From a virus, in IMG/VR virus record IMGVR_UViG_3300030098_006179, positions 53,470 through 117,469 of that record: DNA of 64,000 nucleotides, one strand, 5' to 3'. Under the pieces are notes generated by a model. It made no database searches and was not told the DNA's origin. It worked only from the letters and a program-made list of their open reading frames with translations. Positions 36,001 to 44,867 of the stretch are shown here, in pieces. The position numbers and the translations under genes were made by a program. The first letter of the stretch is position 1, and every line of letters begins with the position of its first letter.

Positions 36001-38567
36001 GCTTTCTTTAGCTCTGATAATTTGGTATATACTTTATTATCTTGGACTGTAATGATGTCTGCAAATACCGCGTCATCCATTTTTCTCCCTTTTACAAAAA
36101 CAATCTCGTTCTCTTTGGGGAGTCCGTTGTTTGAAAATTTACATTCATCAATTTTATCATTAAAAATTAAAACATTCATTGATCCGTGTTCGTCGGAACA
36201 GTTTACTTTGAAATACTTTGTCTTTTTTGCACTTCTGGAAACTCCAGAAATTGGTTTGCCGTCAATAGTTGAGACAAACGCAACGTAATTTCCCGCTGGT
36301 GTTTCTGAAACTTGTCTTAGATTAATTAGATTATCAACATTTGAGCTAAAAATGTCTTGCAGGGTTTTGCCATAAGTATATCCCAGCAAACTTTTTTCAT
36401 AATACCAGTTAGCAAAACTTTCAGATTTTCTGTTTATCTCATAAATCTCTTTATATTTTTCACACTTTCTTCTGATCGTTTGCATTCTGGAATCTTTAAT
36501 AAAGACTTTACCTTTTTCGTCTTTTGTGGTATTTAATTTTTTAATTAAAGATACAAGATCATAATTATTTTCTTTCCCAACTTTTAGTGCCATTACCTTT
36601 TCTCTTGGAGTCAAAAGGTTCCACAACTGAGCTTCGTAAACCACCTTGGTTCTTGATTGCTTAAAGTCTTCTTCTAATGCTCCCGCTTGAATCAAGGCGC
36701 ACAATATACCAACGTTAAGTCCAGACTCATTGGCAGACTCAAATACCTCAAATTTATTTGAGAACGTATTTCTAAAATTATTTAACTTGTCTATTGATTT
36801 TTCAGATATACCTTTGATTGAAAGTAGTCCAAATCGGATATTGTTACCTTCAATTGAAAAGTCTAAAGAAGACTTTATGAGGTGAGGCGGCAATAATTTA
36901 ATTTTAAAATAATCCAACTCTTTTTGAATCTTAGATATTTCAGCAATAGGATCTGGCTCAAACCTAGTCATTTTCAAAAGAGACAAGAAAAACTCTTTTG
37001 GATGTTTAAATTTAAGATAGGTAGTTGCTGCGGCAAGAGCAGCGTAAGCAATAGAGTGGCTTTTATTAAATGAGTAATTCGCTGAGTCCTCAAGAATTTG
37101 CCAAAGAACATCGCCAATCTTTGGGTCAAGATTGTTTTCTTTTACTTTGTCTTTGATTTTCTTTTTCCATTTTCTAACTTCGCTCACCTTCTTTTTGCCA
37201 ACAATGCGTCTTAAAATTTCCGCTTCATCAAGAGTGAATCCAATTTTATTTGCCATCTTCATTAATTGCTCTTGATACAATGCAACTCCACCCGTTTGCT
37301 TTAAGATGTCGTCAAAGAAAGAGTGGATTGGCTCGTATACCTCATGTCTTGTATACAGGGCGTATTTATTTAAAAAGCTGAGTGCCCCGGGTCTAGCAAT
37401 AGCTAAAACGGCACTGAGTTGCTCTAAATTTTGTGGCCTCACTCTTTGACATACTCTAAAGTTTGTATCAGCCTCAATTTGAAAAAGACCGTGGGGAGTT
37501 TTTAAATTTTGTAATTGTTGATATATAAATGGTTCATTTAAATTTATATCATTAATAGAAATACCAATACTTTTACAAGCGTCTTCAACAACAGAAACAC
37601 TTCTAAGTCCAAGAATGTCAAGTTTTACATTGGACATTGATACCCAATTCATATCAAAAGAAGTTACAGAATTCTTTTGGGAATCTAGTTCTGTCGGACA
37701 GTTTTCATTAAGTTTGCCGTGAGAAATTGCAATAGCTGAAGGGTGAACGCCTTTGTTTTTTGCAAGACCCCTAAGCTTTAAAGCGGTTTTATATATGCTC
37801 GTGTTTTTATCACTCCACTTTCTAAAACTTTCTGACTCTTCATACGCTGATTCAATGTCTTTAATAATGCCATGAACTTTTGGGATGTATGATGTAACCT
37901 CATTCATCTCTGTTTCACTTTTTTCTTTAATAATTTTTCCACACTCTTTAATTAATAATTTAGTATTAAGAGTGTTAAATGTAAGAATCTTTGAAGTCTT
38001 ACCTTTGAATTTTCTTTCAAGATATTCTAGGACTTTCTTTCTGTTGTAATAACAGACATCAATATCAACATCACACATCAATGAACCGTCAAGATATGTT
38101 ATTCCATCAACCTCCTGTTTCTTTGCTCGGATTTTAGATACAAACCTCTCAAAATAAAGATCATGTTTAACTGGATCAATTCCGGTTGCTCCAATTAAAT
38201 ACAATGTAAGGCTTCCAGCGGCAGAGCCGCGTCCAAGTCCAATTGGGATATCGTTTCTTTTACAAAAGTTAATTACATCCCACACAAGTAAAATATAATC
38301 AACAAACCCTAATTCTCTAAGTGTTGTAATTTCGTACTTAGCCCTTTCTCTGTAAAGTTGATGATCCTTGGCTGGTATATTATTTTTAATTTTATTAAAA
38401 CCAGTTCTCATTAAAGCTTTGAGAAAGTCTATGTTGCTAACGTCGGTCTTTACTCCCGCTTCTTTTTTATACTTCTCTTCAATTTTAAAAGAGGGCAATC
38501 TTACCCCATGTAATGGGATATCTAATTTTTTAAAATCTTTTATAAAATTTACAGTTCTATCATGCAT
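35997..38567 (-). CDS. dnaE: DNA polymerase III alpha subunit, polymerase part (split)
   Basis: An 856-residue C-family polymerase lacking the N-terminal PHP domain. The active-site signature G-R-G-S-A-A-G-S-L is followed by a fingers/palm motif L-Y-F-E-R-F and C-D-V-D-I-D-V (D166, D168, D170), equivalent to P-D-x-D-x-D; the third acid is in K-L-D-I-L-G-L-R (D317). The C-terminal part includes an HhH region (~residues 595-620) and an OB-like fold (~residues 740-820). It replicates phage DNA. The missing PHP part is encoded at 39524-40288. Together they make 1110 residues, close to full-length DnaE. It overlaps the exonuclease gene by 19 bases. Confidence 0.93.
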   Translation of the reverse strand: MHDRTVNFIKDFKKLDIPLHGVRLPSFKIEEKYKKEAGVKTDVSNIDFLKALMRTGFNKIKNNIPAKDHQLYRERAKYEITTLRELGFVDYILLVWDVINFCKRNDIPIGLGRGSAAGSLTLYLIGATGIDPVKHDLYFERFVSKIRAKKQEVDGITYLDGSLMCDVDIDVCYYNRKKVLEYLERKFKGKTSKILTFNTLNTKLLIKECGKIIKEKSETEMNEVTSYIPKVHGIIKDIESAYEESESFRKWSDKNTSIYKTALKLRGLAKNKGVHPSAIAISHGKLNENCPTELDSQKNSVTSFDMNWVSMSNVKLDILGLRSVSVVEDACKSIGISINDINLNEPFIYQQLQNLKTPHGLFQIEADTNFRVCQRVRPQNLEQLSAVLAIARPGALSFLNKYALYTRHEVYEPIHSFFDDILKQTGGVALYQEQLMKMANKIGFTLDEAEILRRIVGKKKVSEVRKWKKKIKDKVKENNLDPKIGDVLWQILEDSANYSFNKSHSIAYAALAAATTYLKFKHPKEFFLSLLKMTRFEPDPIAEISKIQKELDYFKIKLLPPHLIKSSLDFSIEGNNIRFGLLSIKGISEKSIDKLNNFRNTFSNKFEVFESANESGLNVGILCALIQAGALEEDFKQSRTKVVYEAQLWNLLTPREKVMALKVGKENNYDLVSLIKKLNTTKDEKGKVFIKDSRMQTIRRKCEKYKEIYEINRKSESFANWYYEKSLLGYTYGKTLQDIFSSNVDNLINLRQVSETPAGNYVAFVSTIDGKPISGVSRSAKKTKYFKVNCSDEHGSMNVLIFNDKIDECKFSNNGLPKENEIVFVKGRKMDDAVFADIITVQDNKVYTKLSELKKA

Positions 38568-39187
38568 TTTAATTTATTCCATACTTTAAGGTTCAATTCA
38601 AGGTCATATAAAGCCTCATGTAGCTTATCTGGGTCAAAATCTATCTCAAATTCCTCTCCCAAGGCCTTCAGATTCGTTCTAACGCCTCTTTTGTGGGTGT
38701 GCAGTACTTTGTACTGATAGAGAAGAAAGTCCTCTCTGGGGCTAAATTTGAAGCCGTATTTGACACCCTTGGCAACACAGTTGGTATCAATGATTTTTGG
38801 CAATAAGTGCTTGTAATCGGCACCCATATAATTGTAATAATCTTTAAGGAGGTAGATGTCAAATCCAAGGATATTATGTCCAATGATATAGTCTGCATTA
38901 TCAAGCCACTCCTGCATTATTGGAAATAGTTTCTTGGCATCTTTTGCTCTTTCTTTGTAGGTGTCGTAATTAAAATGAGTGATTCGCGCCGCATCTTTGC
39001 TAACGTCAATATCTCTATTCCAAGTTAACCAAAGGTCTTGTTCGTCAATTTTGTTTTCTCCTTTGGCTTTTATCATGCCAATCTGCCAAGGCAAGTTATT
39101 CATTGAGTGAAGGCAAAGGTTTTCTGTCTCGCAATCAATAAGAACATAATTGGTGTCTTTTTTAAATCTTAATAAATGGTCATCCAT
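38549..39187 (-). CDS. DnaQ-like 3'-5' exonuclease (proofreading)
   Basis: A 212-residue DEDDh exonuclease. Motif Exo I is D-C-E-T-E-N near residue 19 (D-x-E), Exo II is I-I-G-H-N-I-L-G-F-D near residue 95, and Exo III is H-E-A-L-Y-D-L-E near residue 190 with the His and Asp present. The length fits a stand-alone epsilon subunit. Lying between the two halves of Pol III alpha, it is very probably the proofreader for that polymerase. Its ATG overlaps the upstream TAA (TAATG), and its 3' end overlaps the polymerase start, so translation is coupled. Confidence 0.9.
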   Translation of the reverse strand: MDDHLLRFKKDTNYVLIDCETENLCLHSMNNLPWQIGMIKAKGENKIDEQDLWLTWNRDIDVSKDAARITHFNYDTYKERAKDAKKLFPIMQEWLDNADYIIGHNILGFDIYLLKDYYNYMGADYKHLLPKIIDTNCVAKGVKYGFKFSPREDFLLYQYKVLHTHKRGVRTNLKALGEEFEIDFDPDKLHEALYDLELNLKVWNKLKCMIEL

Positions 39188-39534
39188 TATCGTTTAATCC
39201 TTTTGCTGTCTGAGTCTTTGTGGAACGTGCTTATTTCAATAAATTCTACGTCTCCATCGTATGCAATCAATTGATGCGGTTGCCCTCTATCTATTTCAAA
39301 TGTACATCCTTCTAGTACCATATGGTGGCGCTCTTTACCCTGCTCTGTATCTATTAATATAACTTGTAGTGTTCCGTCTGTAACGTAAAAAGTTTCGTGC
39401 TTCTCCATGTGAAAATGCATGGAAGAAGTATGTCCTTGGTTTATGTGTAGAATTTTACCGCAGTAATTTTCTTTTTCGTTATTAGCTAACCAGATTTCGT
39501 GGCCCCACTCTTTTTCTACAAATTTAGCTTTCAT
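39187..39534 (-). CDS. Cupin, mannose-6-phosphate isomerase type II-like
   Basis: A 115-residue single-domain cupin. I choose the ATG at 39534, which keeps overlap with the upstream gene to 11 bases; the family begins with an E-K-x-W-G-H-E motif that follows closely. Metal-binding motif 1 reads H-T-S-S-M-H-F-H...H-E-T-F-Y-V and motif 2 has R-G-Q-P-H-Q-L, as in the C-terminal domain of phosphomannose isomerase/GDP-mannose pyrophosphorylase. It could supply mannose-6-phosphate toward GDP-mannose, the substrate of gmd elsewhere in the window. Its presence between two polymerase halves is odd. It may have a different sugar substrate. Confidence 0.72.
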   Translation of the reverse strand: MKAKFVEKEWGHEIWLANNEKENYCGKILHINQGHTSSMHFHMEKHETFYVTDGTLQVILIDTEQGKERHHMVLEGCTFEIDRGQPHQLIAYDGDVEFIEISTFHKDSDSKRIKR

Positions 39535-40288
39535 TTTTTTCTTTCCAGTTTTCAAAACAAAATGTATCACTGCACATGTGTTCTAAGTTTGGTTTGTTAA
39601 GAGTTGTTCGCTTGCTAATGCACCTAAATGTTAGGTATGCTTTAAAATCTTCTTTGTTTTTATAAAACACGCTTTGGCTTTCAACTAATGGATAATCGTT
39701 TCCGTCGTTTGTAAATTCTAAGACTGACTTTTTGATCAATTCATCAAATGGCAGATTGTTATCTTCAATAAAAAATGCAACATCATTTACAAATTCAAAT
39801 TCAGGAATGCAACTTTTCCCTTGTAAAATATTTTTAAAAATAAATGAATCATAAAAAGGTACGCACAGTTTAAGATTTTTAGTCCATAAACTTTGAAGAT
39901 GTTTGAAGTCTATTCTTGGTTCATAATAGAAGCCCTCCTTGGCTGCTAAATCATTAATCTTGATAAGGTCTTTATAACCTTGAGAGTTTTTAATAAAAAT
40001 TACATACTTGCAATTTGTAGAAAGAGACTCCTCGTCTTTAGTTAGCATGTCTGCGCAGACCGTAAGACGTAACCCGTACATTAATTTTAAATTATTTTCT
40101 TTTGAGTTTTTATAAGCCTCAAGAAATCCACCCATTGAATCTTCAACTAAAAAGAATTCGTTAAGTTTATTTTTTCTACATATATCAATAATAGAATCTG
40201 GAGCCACTTTATCTCCATTATCTTCATTAGATAATGTTAAAATACTTTTTCCTAAAGAGTAGTGACTTTTAAAAAGTGGAATTATCAT
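39524..40288 (-). CDS. DNA polymerase III alpha subunit, PHP part (split)
   Basis: A 254-residue protein matching the N-terminal PHP region of DnaE: F-K-S-H-Y-S-L-G at the start, a Y-G-L-R-L-T-V strand, Y-K-D-L-I-K-I-N, F-Y-Y-E-P-R-I-D and F-K-A-Y-L-T-F-R-C-I near the end. The usual H-x-H-S-x-Y-S metal motif is degenerate (K-S-H-Y-S), so PHP phosphoesterase activity is probably lost. It stops exactly where the separate polymerase gene picks up. It needs to pair with the 856-residue part to form a working alpha subunit; this pairing is inferred. It has its own promoter. Confidence 0.85.
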   Translation of the reverse strand: MIIPLFKSHYSLGKSILTLSNEDNGDKVAPDSIIDICRKNKLNEFFLVEDSMGGFLEAYKNSKENNLKLMYGLRLTVCADMLTKDEESLSTNCKYVIFIKNSQGYKDLIKINDLAAKEGFYYEPRIDFKHLQSLWTKNLKLCVPFYDSFIFKNILQGKSCIPEFEFVNDVAFFIEDNNLPFDELIKKSVLEFTNDGNDYPLVESQSVFYKNKEDFKAYLTFRCISKRTTLNKPNLEHMCSDTFCFENWKEKNES

Positions 40289-40300
40289 ATCGTTGACTTA

Positions 40301-40329
40301 ACAATAACCGCTTTATGCAAGCGAGTCAA
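40301..40329 (-). promoter_or_regulatory. Sigma70-type promoter for split polymerase operon
   Basis: TTGACT (40324-40329) and TATTGT (40301-40306) are 17 bases apart on the minus strand. The TGA stop of the upstream glycosyltransferase is inside the -35 box. An AGTCAA word just downstream of the -10 is an inverted copy of the TTGACT box, a possible operator half-site. The start codon is 12 bases past the -10. Confidence 0.7.
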
Positions 40330-41063
40330 GAATAAAAATGTTTAAACTGATGCACCATTGGTGCAAAAACTAATCTGTGTTCGTTTTCTGGGTGGTATAT
40401 TTCTACAACTTGATCCCAGTCTTTAATTTCGTACCCATTTATAAAAAATAAAAAACTCATAAAAGCATCTAAAGCTCTTAATTCAAGGAAAGTATTTTTA
40501 GGACAGTTGTCTAAAGCGTATTGTATTTTTTCTTCAATGTCTGTTTTGAGTATTTTTTTTAAAATATCTCTATTGTATATCATCGGCGCGCTAAAAACAT
40601 ATTTATCTTTTAATGGTAATTTTTTTTCTTTTCTGTACTTGTTTATTGTTTGAGTCTCAAAAGGTTCAAATGTATTAAAGTCGTGAATATTGCCTCCAGC
40701 CGCAAAATTTTCTTCGGGTACATTTTCAATATGGTTTCTGATTACAATGTCGGGTTCAAGATAAACCAACCATTTGCTTTCACATAAATCGCAGACCGTA
40801 TTTAATTGATTTAATAAAATTTTAAAATCTTCTAAATCTGACATTAAAACGTATTTGCTTTCAGGGGTTATCTTTTGATAATTAATTGGCTCGTAAAAAT
40901 ATTGACAGTCATATTTGTGGCATATAGATTCAAGCTGATTAGATCCGCTTTCAAAGACAATAATTTTATTGTTATAAAATTTACGCACACTTCTCAAGCA
41001 GAACTCTGTAGCTTTAGGAAGCTTGTGAGCAAGCATAAAGAATGAAATATCACTAGAATTCAA
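40326..41063 (-). CDS. GT-A-type glycosyltransferase
   Basis: A 245-residue protein with a GT-A-like layout: strand I-S-F-F-M-L-A-H-K, helix, strand K-I-I-V-F-E-S, and a W-L-V-Y-L-E-P-D-I-V segment (residues ~97-107) that takes the place of the D-x-D metal site as E-P-D. The end has H-P-E-N-E-H-R, and an H-Q-F-K-H-F tail. It lies among replication genes but overlaps the nuclease gene by 11 bases, so it is part of the same transcript. The sugar and acceptor are unknown. It could also be an inactive relative, because the metal motif is atypical. Confidence 0.62.
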   Translation of the reverse strand: MNSSDISFFMLAHKLPKATEFCLRSVRKFYNNKIIVFESGSNQLESICHKYDCQYFYEPINYQKITPESKYVLMSDLEDFKILLNQLNTVCDLCESKWLVYLEPDIVIRNHIENVPEENFAAGGNIHDFNTFEPFETQTINKYRKEKKLPLKDKYVFSAPMIYNRDILKKILKTDIEEKIQYALDNCPKNTFLELRALDAFMSFLFFINGYEIKDWDQVVEIYHPENEHRLVFAPMVHQFKHFYS

Positions 41064-42069
41064 AATCGTCGGTGCTTTTAGAATTGTGTGCGGGGCAACC
41101 TTCGTAATGTTTCTTTACTATTTTTTGACCCCTTTTCTTTTTTGATTTTAGTTCTTTTTCATCTTTTGATGAAGCTATTTGTTTTCCATTTTTATCTTGA
41201 AGAACATAATAATCATATGCAAACTTATAAGCACAATGCCACATGGGAGAACCGTCTTTTTTAAGTTGTCCCGGATGTTTCGCAAATCCGCATTGTAGAG
41301 GGCCTTTAAATCCAGCGTCTTTGTCTGGGAATGGTTGGTGAGCCGCTAGGTTAGATTCGGAGGCTTCCTTGTCAAAGGACTCCATTTGTTTGTAAATACC
41401 TTCTAAGTAATATTCAAAACCTTTAAGTGCTTCTTCGCTATATTGAAGTTCTTGAATTGGATTTTCTCCAAATTTTAAATGTATGAACCTTACAACTGGT
41501 TTGAGGTCGGGCCATATTTTTTTTGAGGCAAGAGAATAAACCATTGCTTGAATATTTGATTTTAAATCTTCTCCTTCAAATTTCTTTTTGCCACTTTTGT
41601 AGTCAGCAATAAGCATTCTTTTATCTTTTTTATAACTTATAGCTTTATCTATATACCCCATGACGCAATACTTGGGGTCTTCGTTTTCAATTCTGAATTC
41701 ATATTCGGGGCTTTCCAGCTTTCCACCCTTTCCAAAAAAGTCATAGTTTAACCCAACTAGTATCATGTACCTTATGTCTTCGTAGTGTTCTTCTTCATAT
41801 ATCCCCTGTTTCTTAAGGTGCTTGATAACTAGTCGGGTTACTGGTTCTGACGCTTCCATGTCAGAAAGCTTTGTAATGGCTGTGAAATGTTTTTTGTGTT
41901 TGGGATCTAATAGAAGTTCCAAAACTAAGTGGCATATACTGCCTTTTTGTGCTCCAGCATTTGTTGTGTCTGGCAGCTTTAATACGTATTTGCACCAATA
42001 GAGCCAACTACACGCTTCTAAAGTTTTCATTCTGGAAGCGGACAAGTAATTTATATCTTTTTTTGCCAT
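41053..42069 (-). CDS. RecB/Cas4-like PD-(D/E)XK nuclease
   Basis: A 338-residue nuclease. Motifs: S-A-S-R-M-K-T-L-E-A-C near the N-terminus, G-S-I-C-H-L-V-L-E (motif with His, ~residue 46), G-Y-I-D-K-A-I followed by L-I-A-D-Y-K-S-G-K (the D...D-x-K core, ~residues 137-158), and Q-A-M-V-Y-S-L-A. Cys residues near the N-terminus (C20, C26) and in the C-terminal third could coordinate an iron-sulphur cluster as in Cas4/AddB, not proven. It probably processes DNA ends during recombination. It ends with TAGTGA, tandem stops, and overlaps its neighbours. Confidence 0.85.
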   Translation of the reverse strand: MAKKDINYLSASRMKTLEACSWLYWCKYVLKLPDTTNAGAQKGSICHLVLELLLDPKHKKHFTAITKLSDMEASEPVTRLVIKHLKKQGIYEEEHYEDIRYMILVGLNYDFFGKGGKLESPEYEFRIENEDPKYCVMGYIDKAISYKKDKRMLIADYKSGKKKFEGEDLKSNIQAMVYSLASKKIWPDLKPVVRFIHLKFGENPIQELQYSEEALKGFEYYLEGIYKQMESFDKEASESNLAAHQPFPDKDAGFKGPLQCGFAKHPGQLKKDGSPMWHCAYKFAYDYYVLQDKNGKQIASSKDEKELKSKKKRGQKIVKKHYEGCPAHNSKSTDDFEF

Positions 42070-42956
42070 TTTAAAATTTCTTCTTGATTCATTTCTCCAA
42101 AGTCTTTTTTGTCTGGTAGGATTATTTTTATTTGTTTGGAGTCAAAATATTTATTTAATTTATTAAAAGCCTTATTTGCTGCTTTGTTTCCAGCACTATT
42201 ATTGGCTTCATCATTATTGAAAGATAATATAACTTCATTTGGATCAATTTTCAAGAGGAAGTTTAATAACTGGGAACTTATATCTAAACCAAATGAAACA
42301 ATAACATTTTTAATACCTGCATCCCACAATGCTAAAAGGTCTCCAATGCTTTCAACAATAATAATTTTTTTATTTTTTAAAAGTATGTCAGAATTTAAAA
42401 AGGCTGGATATACCCAAGTAGATTTAGAACCAATATGTTTCCATTTGGGTCTATGTGAATTTTTATAATTCATTAAATCTCTACCGGAAAATCCTACAAT
42501 TTTATTTTTAGAATTAAAAATAGGAAAAACATATCTATCTTTCATTTTTCCAGAGCGCACAATTCCGCCGTTAAATTCTTTTAGGGTCTCTACTGAGACT
42601 CCTCTATTTACCCAATAGGATTCATCTTTTTCAATTTTATCTAAAAGGTTTTCATCAAATATTTTTTGTTCTGAAATCTTTACTTCATATTTTGGAGCTT
42701 CTGTATAATGGGTAGTTTTATCAGAGAGCCATTCTTTAGCATCTTCTATCTTGTCTACCCGTAAAGAAAGTCTTACTAATTCTTCAAAAGAACCTTTTAT
42801 GTTTCTTCCAAAGTCAACAAATCTGCCCGTGATTTTATTCACGGACAGAGATGTTTCGTTATCGGAATCTCTATAGATTGGTTTTGTTCTATAGAAATCA
42901 CCAGAGTCTTTTATGTTAGAATAACCCAACTCTAATAATGTTTGTTTTACATCCAT
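42051..42956 (-). CDS. DnaG-like DNA primase
   Basis: A 301-residue primase. The TOPRIM domain holds I-I-I-V-E-S-I-G-D (E202) and I-L-S-F-N-N-D-E (D249), the two metal-binding motifs. N-terminal residues ~20-65 align with the primase zinc-binding domain in layout (T-S-L-S-V, G-R-F-V-D-F-G, G-S-F-E-E-L-V), but the zinc Cys/His set is absent. It lacks a long helicase-binding C-terminus. The start follows immediately after the DnaB gene, so primase and helicase are co-expressed and likely cooperate at the fork. It overlaps the nuclease gene by 19 bases. Confidence 0.86.
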   Translation of the reverse strand: MDVKQTLLELGYSNIKDSGDFYRTKPIYRDSDNETSLSVNKITGRFVDFGRNIKGSFEELVRLSLRVDKIEDAKEWLSDKTTHYTEAPKYEVKISEQKIFDENLLDKIEKDESYWVNRGVSVETLKEFNGGIVRSGKMKDRYVFPIFNSKNKIVGFSGRDLMNYKNSHRPKWKHIGSKSTWVYPAFLNSDILLKNKKIIIVESIGDLLALWDAGIKNVIVSFGLDISSQLLNFLLKIDPNEVILSFNNDEANNSAGNKAANKAFNKLNKYFDSKQIKIILPDKKDFGEMNQEEILKWQKKI

Positions 42957-44513
42957 TTAGATTAAATCACCATCGTTTGAGTTTTCGTCATTTAACGTAG
43001 CTCTACCCTGTTGTCTGCGTATGATGTGTTCTAAAGAACCCTTTTCTTCAACCTTAAAATTATTTATTTCTAAGTTTAAATAATTGTTTTCATATCTAAA
43101 GCTTCCATCTGACAGAGTTCTTCTGTGTAGGTCGTGATGCCCCGGAGCATTTTCTCCTTGAAACCTAGATTTAAACACTGTCAGTTTATGAGTGCCAAAC
43201 CTTAAGTTGTTCATACCTCTTTGCTCGTTAGCGTTCTCCGCCTCTTCTTGTGATAACCCTTCATCTTCAGCAATCTCTTCAATGGTTTTTCTTCTGATTC
43301 CCGCAGTTAAAGAACAGAACCATTGAATTCGGTCAGACACAGCCATTGAAGAACTATCGTCAGATATTTGAGAAGACTTTTTGTTAAAGCTTTCTCCAGT
43401 TCTATTTGCTTGTACTGCTGTTAAAACTGGAATGTTTGCTTCCATTGACAATTGGTGAAACAGGCTAACTTTTTCACCCATCGCTTGATACTCTGCCCAA
43501 TTTTGTCCAACTTTTTCTCCAGTAAGTTTGAGGTAGTCGTATAAAACAATAGCTGGATTTCCTCTACCAACGTCAGATAGAATCCACCTTCTAACCTTTG
43601 ACATTATTTGCTCAACAGATCTGTTTCCAGCTTGGTAATGTTTAACTTTCGTTTTAACTTTTTCTAATTCTTCGGCAGCTTTTCTTACCTTATCGTACAT
43701 ATCTTTGTTTCGTTTATATTGTCCAGTTTCAATGATATGCATTGGAACACCAGATAGAGCGGTTAACATACGGGTTCTAATATCTTTGGTTTGCATTTCT
43801 GTGTCAATAATTAAAACTGGTACGTCGTACTGAGAACCTACTGACATTGCAAGATGGTTAAGTAATGTACTTTTACCTTGTCCGGGTCTTGCGGCAAAAC
43901 AATATACGTTTCCGGGCCTAAAGCCCCCATACAATCTATTAAATTCTGGAAACGGAGTTAAGTATCCAAAATTTTCTACAACATCAGCTTCGTCAACATC
44001 TTTTAATATGTCTTCATACAGGTCTTGAGGTTTATCTTCAACATTTGTATAAGAAAGCATTCTTTCGTGATAAATTGCATCTGCCTCTGATATAAAATCT
44101 CCTAGATTATCTACATTTCCTGAAGCTGCAAGCTTTTTAATTTCTTCGGCGCTTTGAGAAACCTCTCTTCTTACTCTCATATATACAAGCTCTTGGGCTG
44201 CTTTTATAACACCGTTATTTGTGATTTGTATGTAGCTTAAATTATCTAAATAATCAAATATTGAAATATCATTACCAAAGCATTCCCTAAAAGAATTCTC
44301 TGCTCCACAGCTTTTAATTTTCTGTGAAACAATTACGCTATCTACATTATCTCCTTTTAAAATTGAGTTTTTTAAAATTTTGTAGATTGTTGCATGAGCT
44401 TTTACATAAAAGTCTTTTTCTGAAATGAATGGTTCTATGTCCGCTAATACAGAAGGGTTTCGTAGTAAACCCCCCAATACATGTTTTTCTAATTGAATTG
44501 ATACGTTTGTCAT
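42957..44513 (-). CDS. dnaB: Replicative DNA helicase, DnaB family
   Basis: A 518-residue DnaB-type helicase. The N-terminal helical domain begins L-E-K-H-V-L-G-G-L-L; the linker spans ~residues 130-175; the RecA-like core has Walker A A-R-P-G-Q-G-K-S-T (residues 208-216), L-I-I-D-T-E-M (catalytic Glu), Walker B I-V-L-Y-D-Y-L-K-L and a V-L-T-A-V-Q-A-N-R sensor. It unwinds DNA ahead of the phage polymerase. Its promoter is only 6 bases from the start codon. The primase gene follows with no gap. No intein was seen. Confidence 0.94.
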   Translation of the reverse strand: MTNVSIQLEKHVLGGLLRNPSVLADIEPFISEKDFYVKAHATIYKILKNSILKGDNVDSVIVSQKIKSCGAENSFRECFGNDISIFDYLDNLSYIQITNNGVIKAAQELVYMRVRREVSQSAEEIKKLAASGNVDNLGDFISEADAIYHERMLSYTNVEDKPQDLYEDILKDVDEADVVENFGYLTPFPEFNRLYGGFRPGNVYCFAARPGQGKSTLLNHLAMSVGSQYDVPVLIIDTEMQTKDIRTRMLTALSGVPMHIIETGQYKRNKDMYDKVRKAAEELEKVKTKVKHYQAGNRSVEQIMSKVRRWILSDVGRGNPAIVLYDYLKLTGEKVGQNWAEYQAMGEKVSLFHQLSMEANIPVLTAVQANRTGESFNKKSSQISDDSSSMAVSDRIQWFCSLTAGIRRKTIEEIAEDEGLSQEEAENANEQRGMNNLRFGTHKLTVFKSRFQGENAPGHHDLHRRTLSDGSFRYENNYLNLEINNFKVEEKGSLEHIIRRQQGRATLNDENSNDGDLI

Positions 44514-44519
44514 GCTTTA

Positions 44520-44548
44520 TTTATAGCACGAATCACTTTTTTGGTAAA
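44520..44548 (-). promoter_or_regulatory. Promoter for helicase gene
   Basis: TTTACC (44543-44548) and TATAAA (44520-44525) are 17 bases apart on the minus strand; the -10 extends to TATAAATA, which also fits a T4-type late promoter. Six bases separate the -10 box from the ATG at 44513, so the mRNA would be leaderless. Confidence 0.58.
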
Positions 44549-44554
44549 GACTTT

Positions 44555-44848
44555 TTATTCTATTTCTTCGTCGTCCTCATCTGGCCAATCTGGTTCTTCG
44601 GGCTCTTCTTGAATTTCAAAATCGTCAGAGAAAAATTCAACAGAAGTTTCTAAATTCATGACTTCTAAAGTTTTTATATAATGATTTATATAATATTCTA
44701 AAGCCATGGCGTTCATGGGCGTATCAAAGTTAGAGTGAACAACTGGTTGTCCTGCAGAATTGAATGTAAACAACACGTATCCCCCGTTTGAGCATTCATT
44801 TATTTGTGCCAATAAGGAAGGAGGTATTTTAAATGGCTCCTGATCCAT
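44555..44848 (-). CDS. Small acidic hypothetical protein
   Basis: I use the ATG at 44848 (97 residues) instead of one 36 bases upstream, because the longer start overlaps the previous gene. The first 60 residues appear globular (G-G-Y-V-L-F-T-F, then P-M-N-A-M-A-L-E-Y-Y). The last 20 are almost all Glu, Asp, Pro and Trp. Such a tail can mimic DNA or bind a basic partner. I do not recognise the family. It lies between the helicase and a nuclease gene and is probably a replication accessory factor by position. Confidence 0.62.
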   Translation of the reverse strand: MDQEPFKIPPSLLAQINECSNGGYVLFTFNSAGQPVVHSNFDTPMNAMALEYYINHYIKTLEVMNLETSVEFFSDDFEIQEEPEEPDWPDEDDEEIE

Positions 44849-44867
44849 AACAATTATTACACCATAA

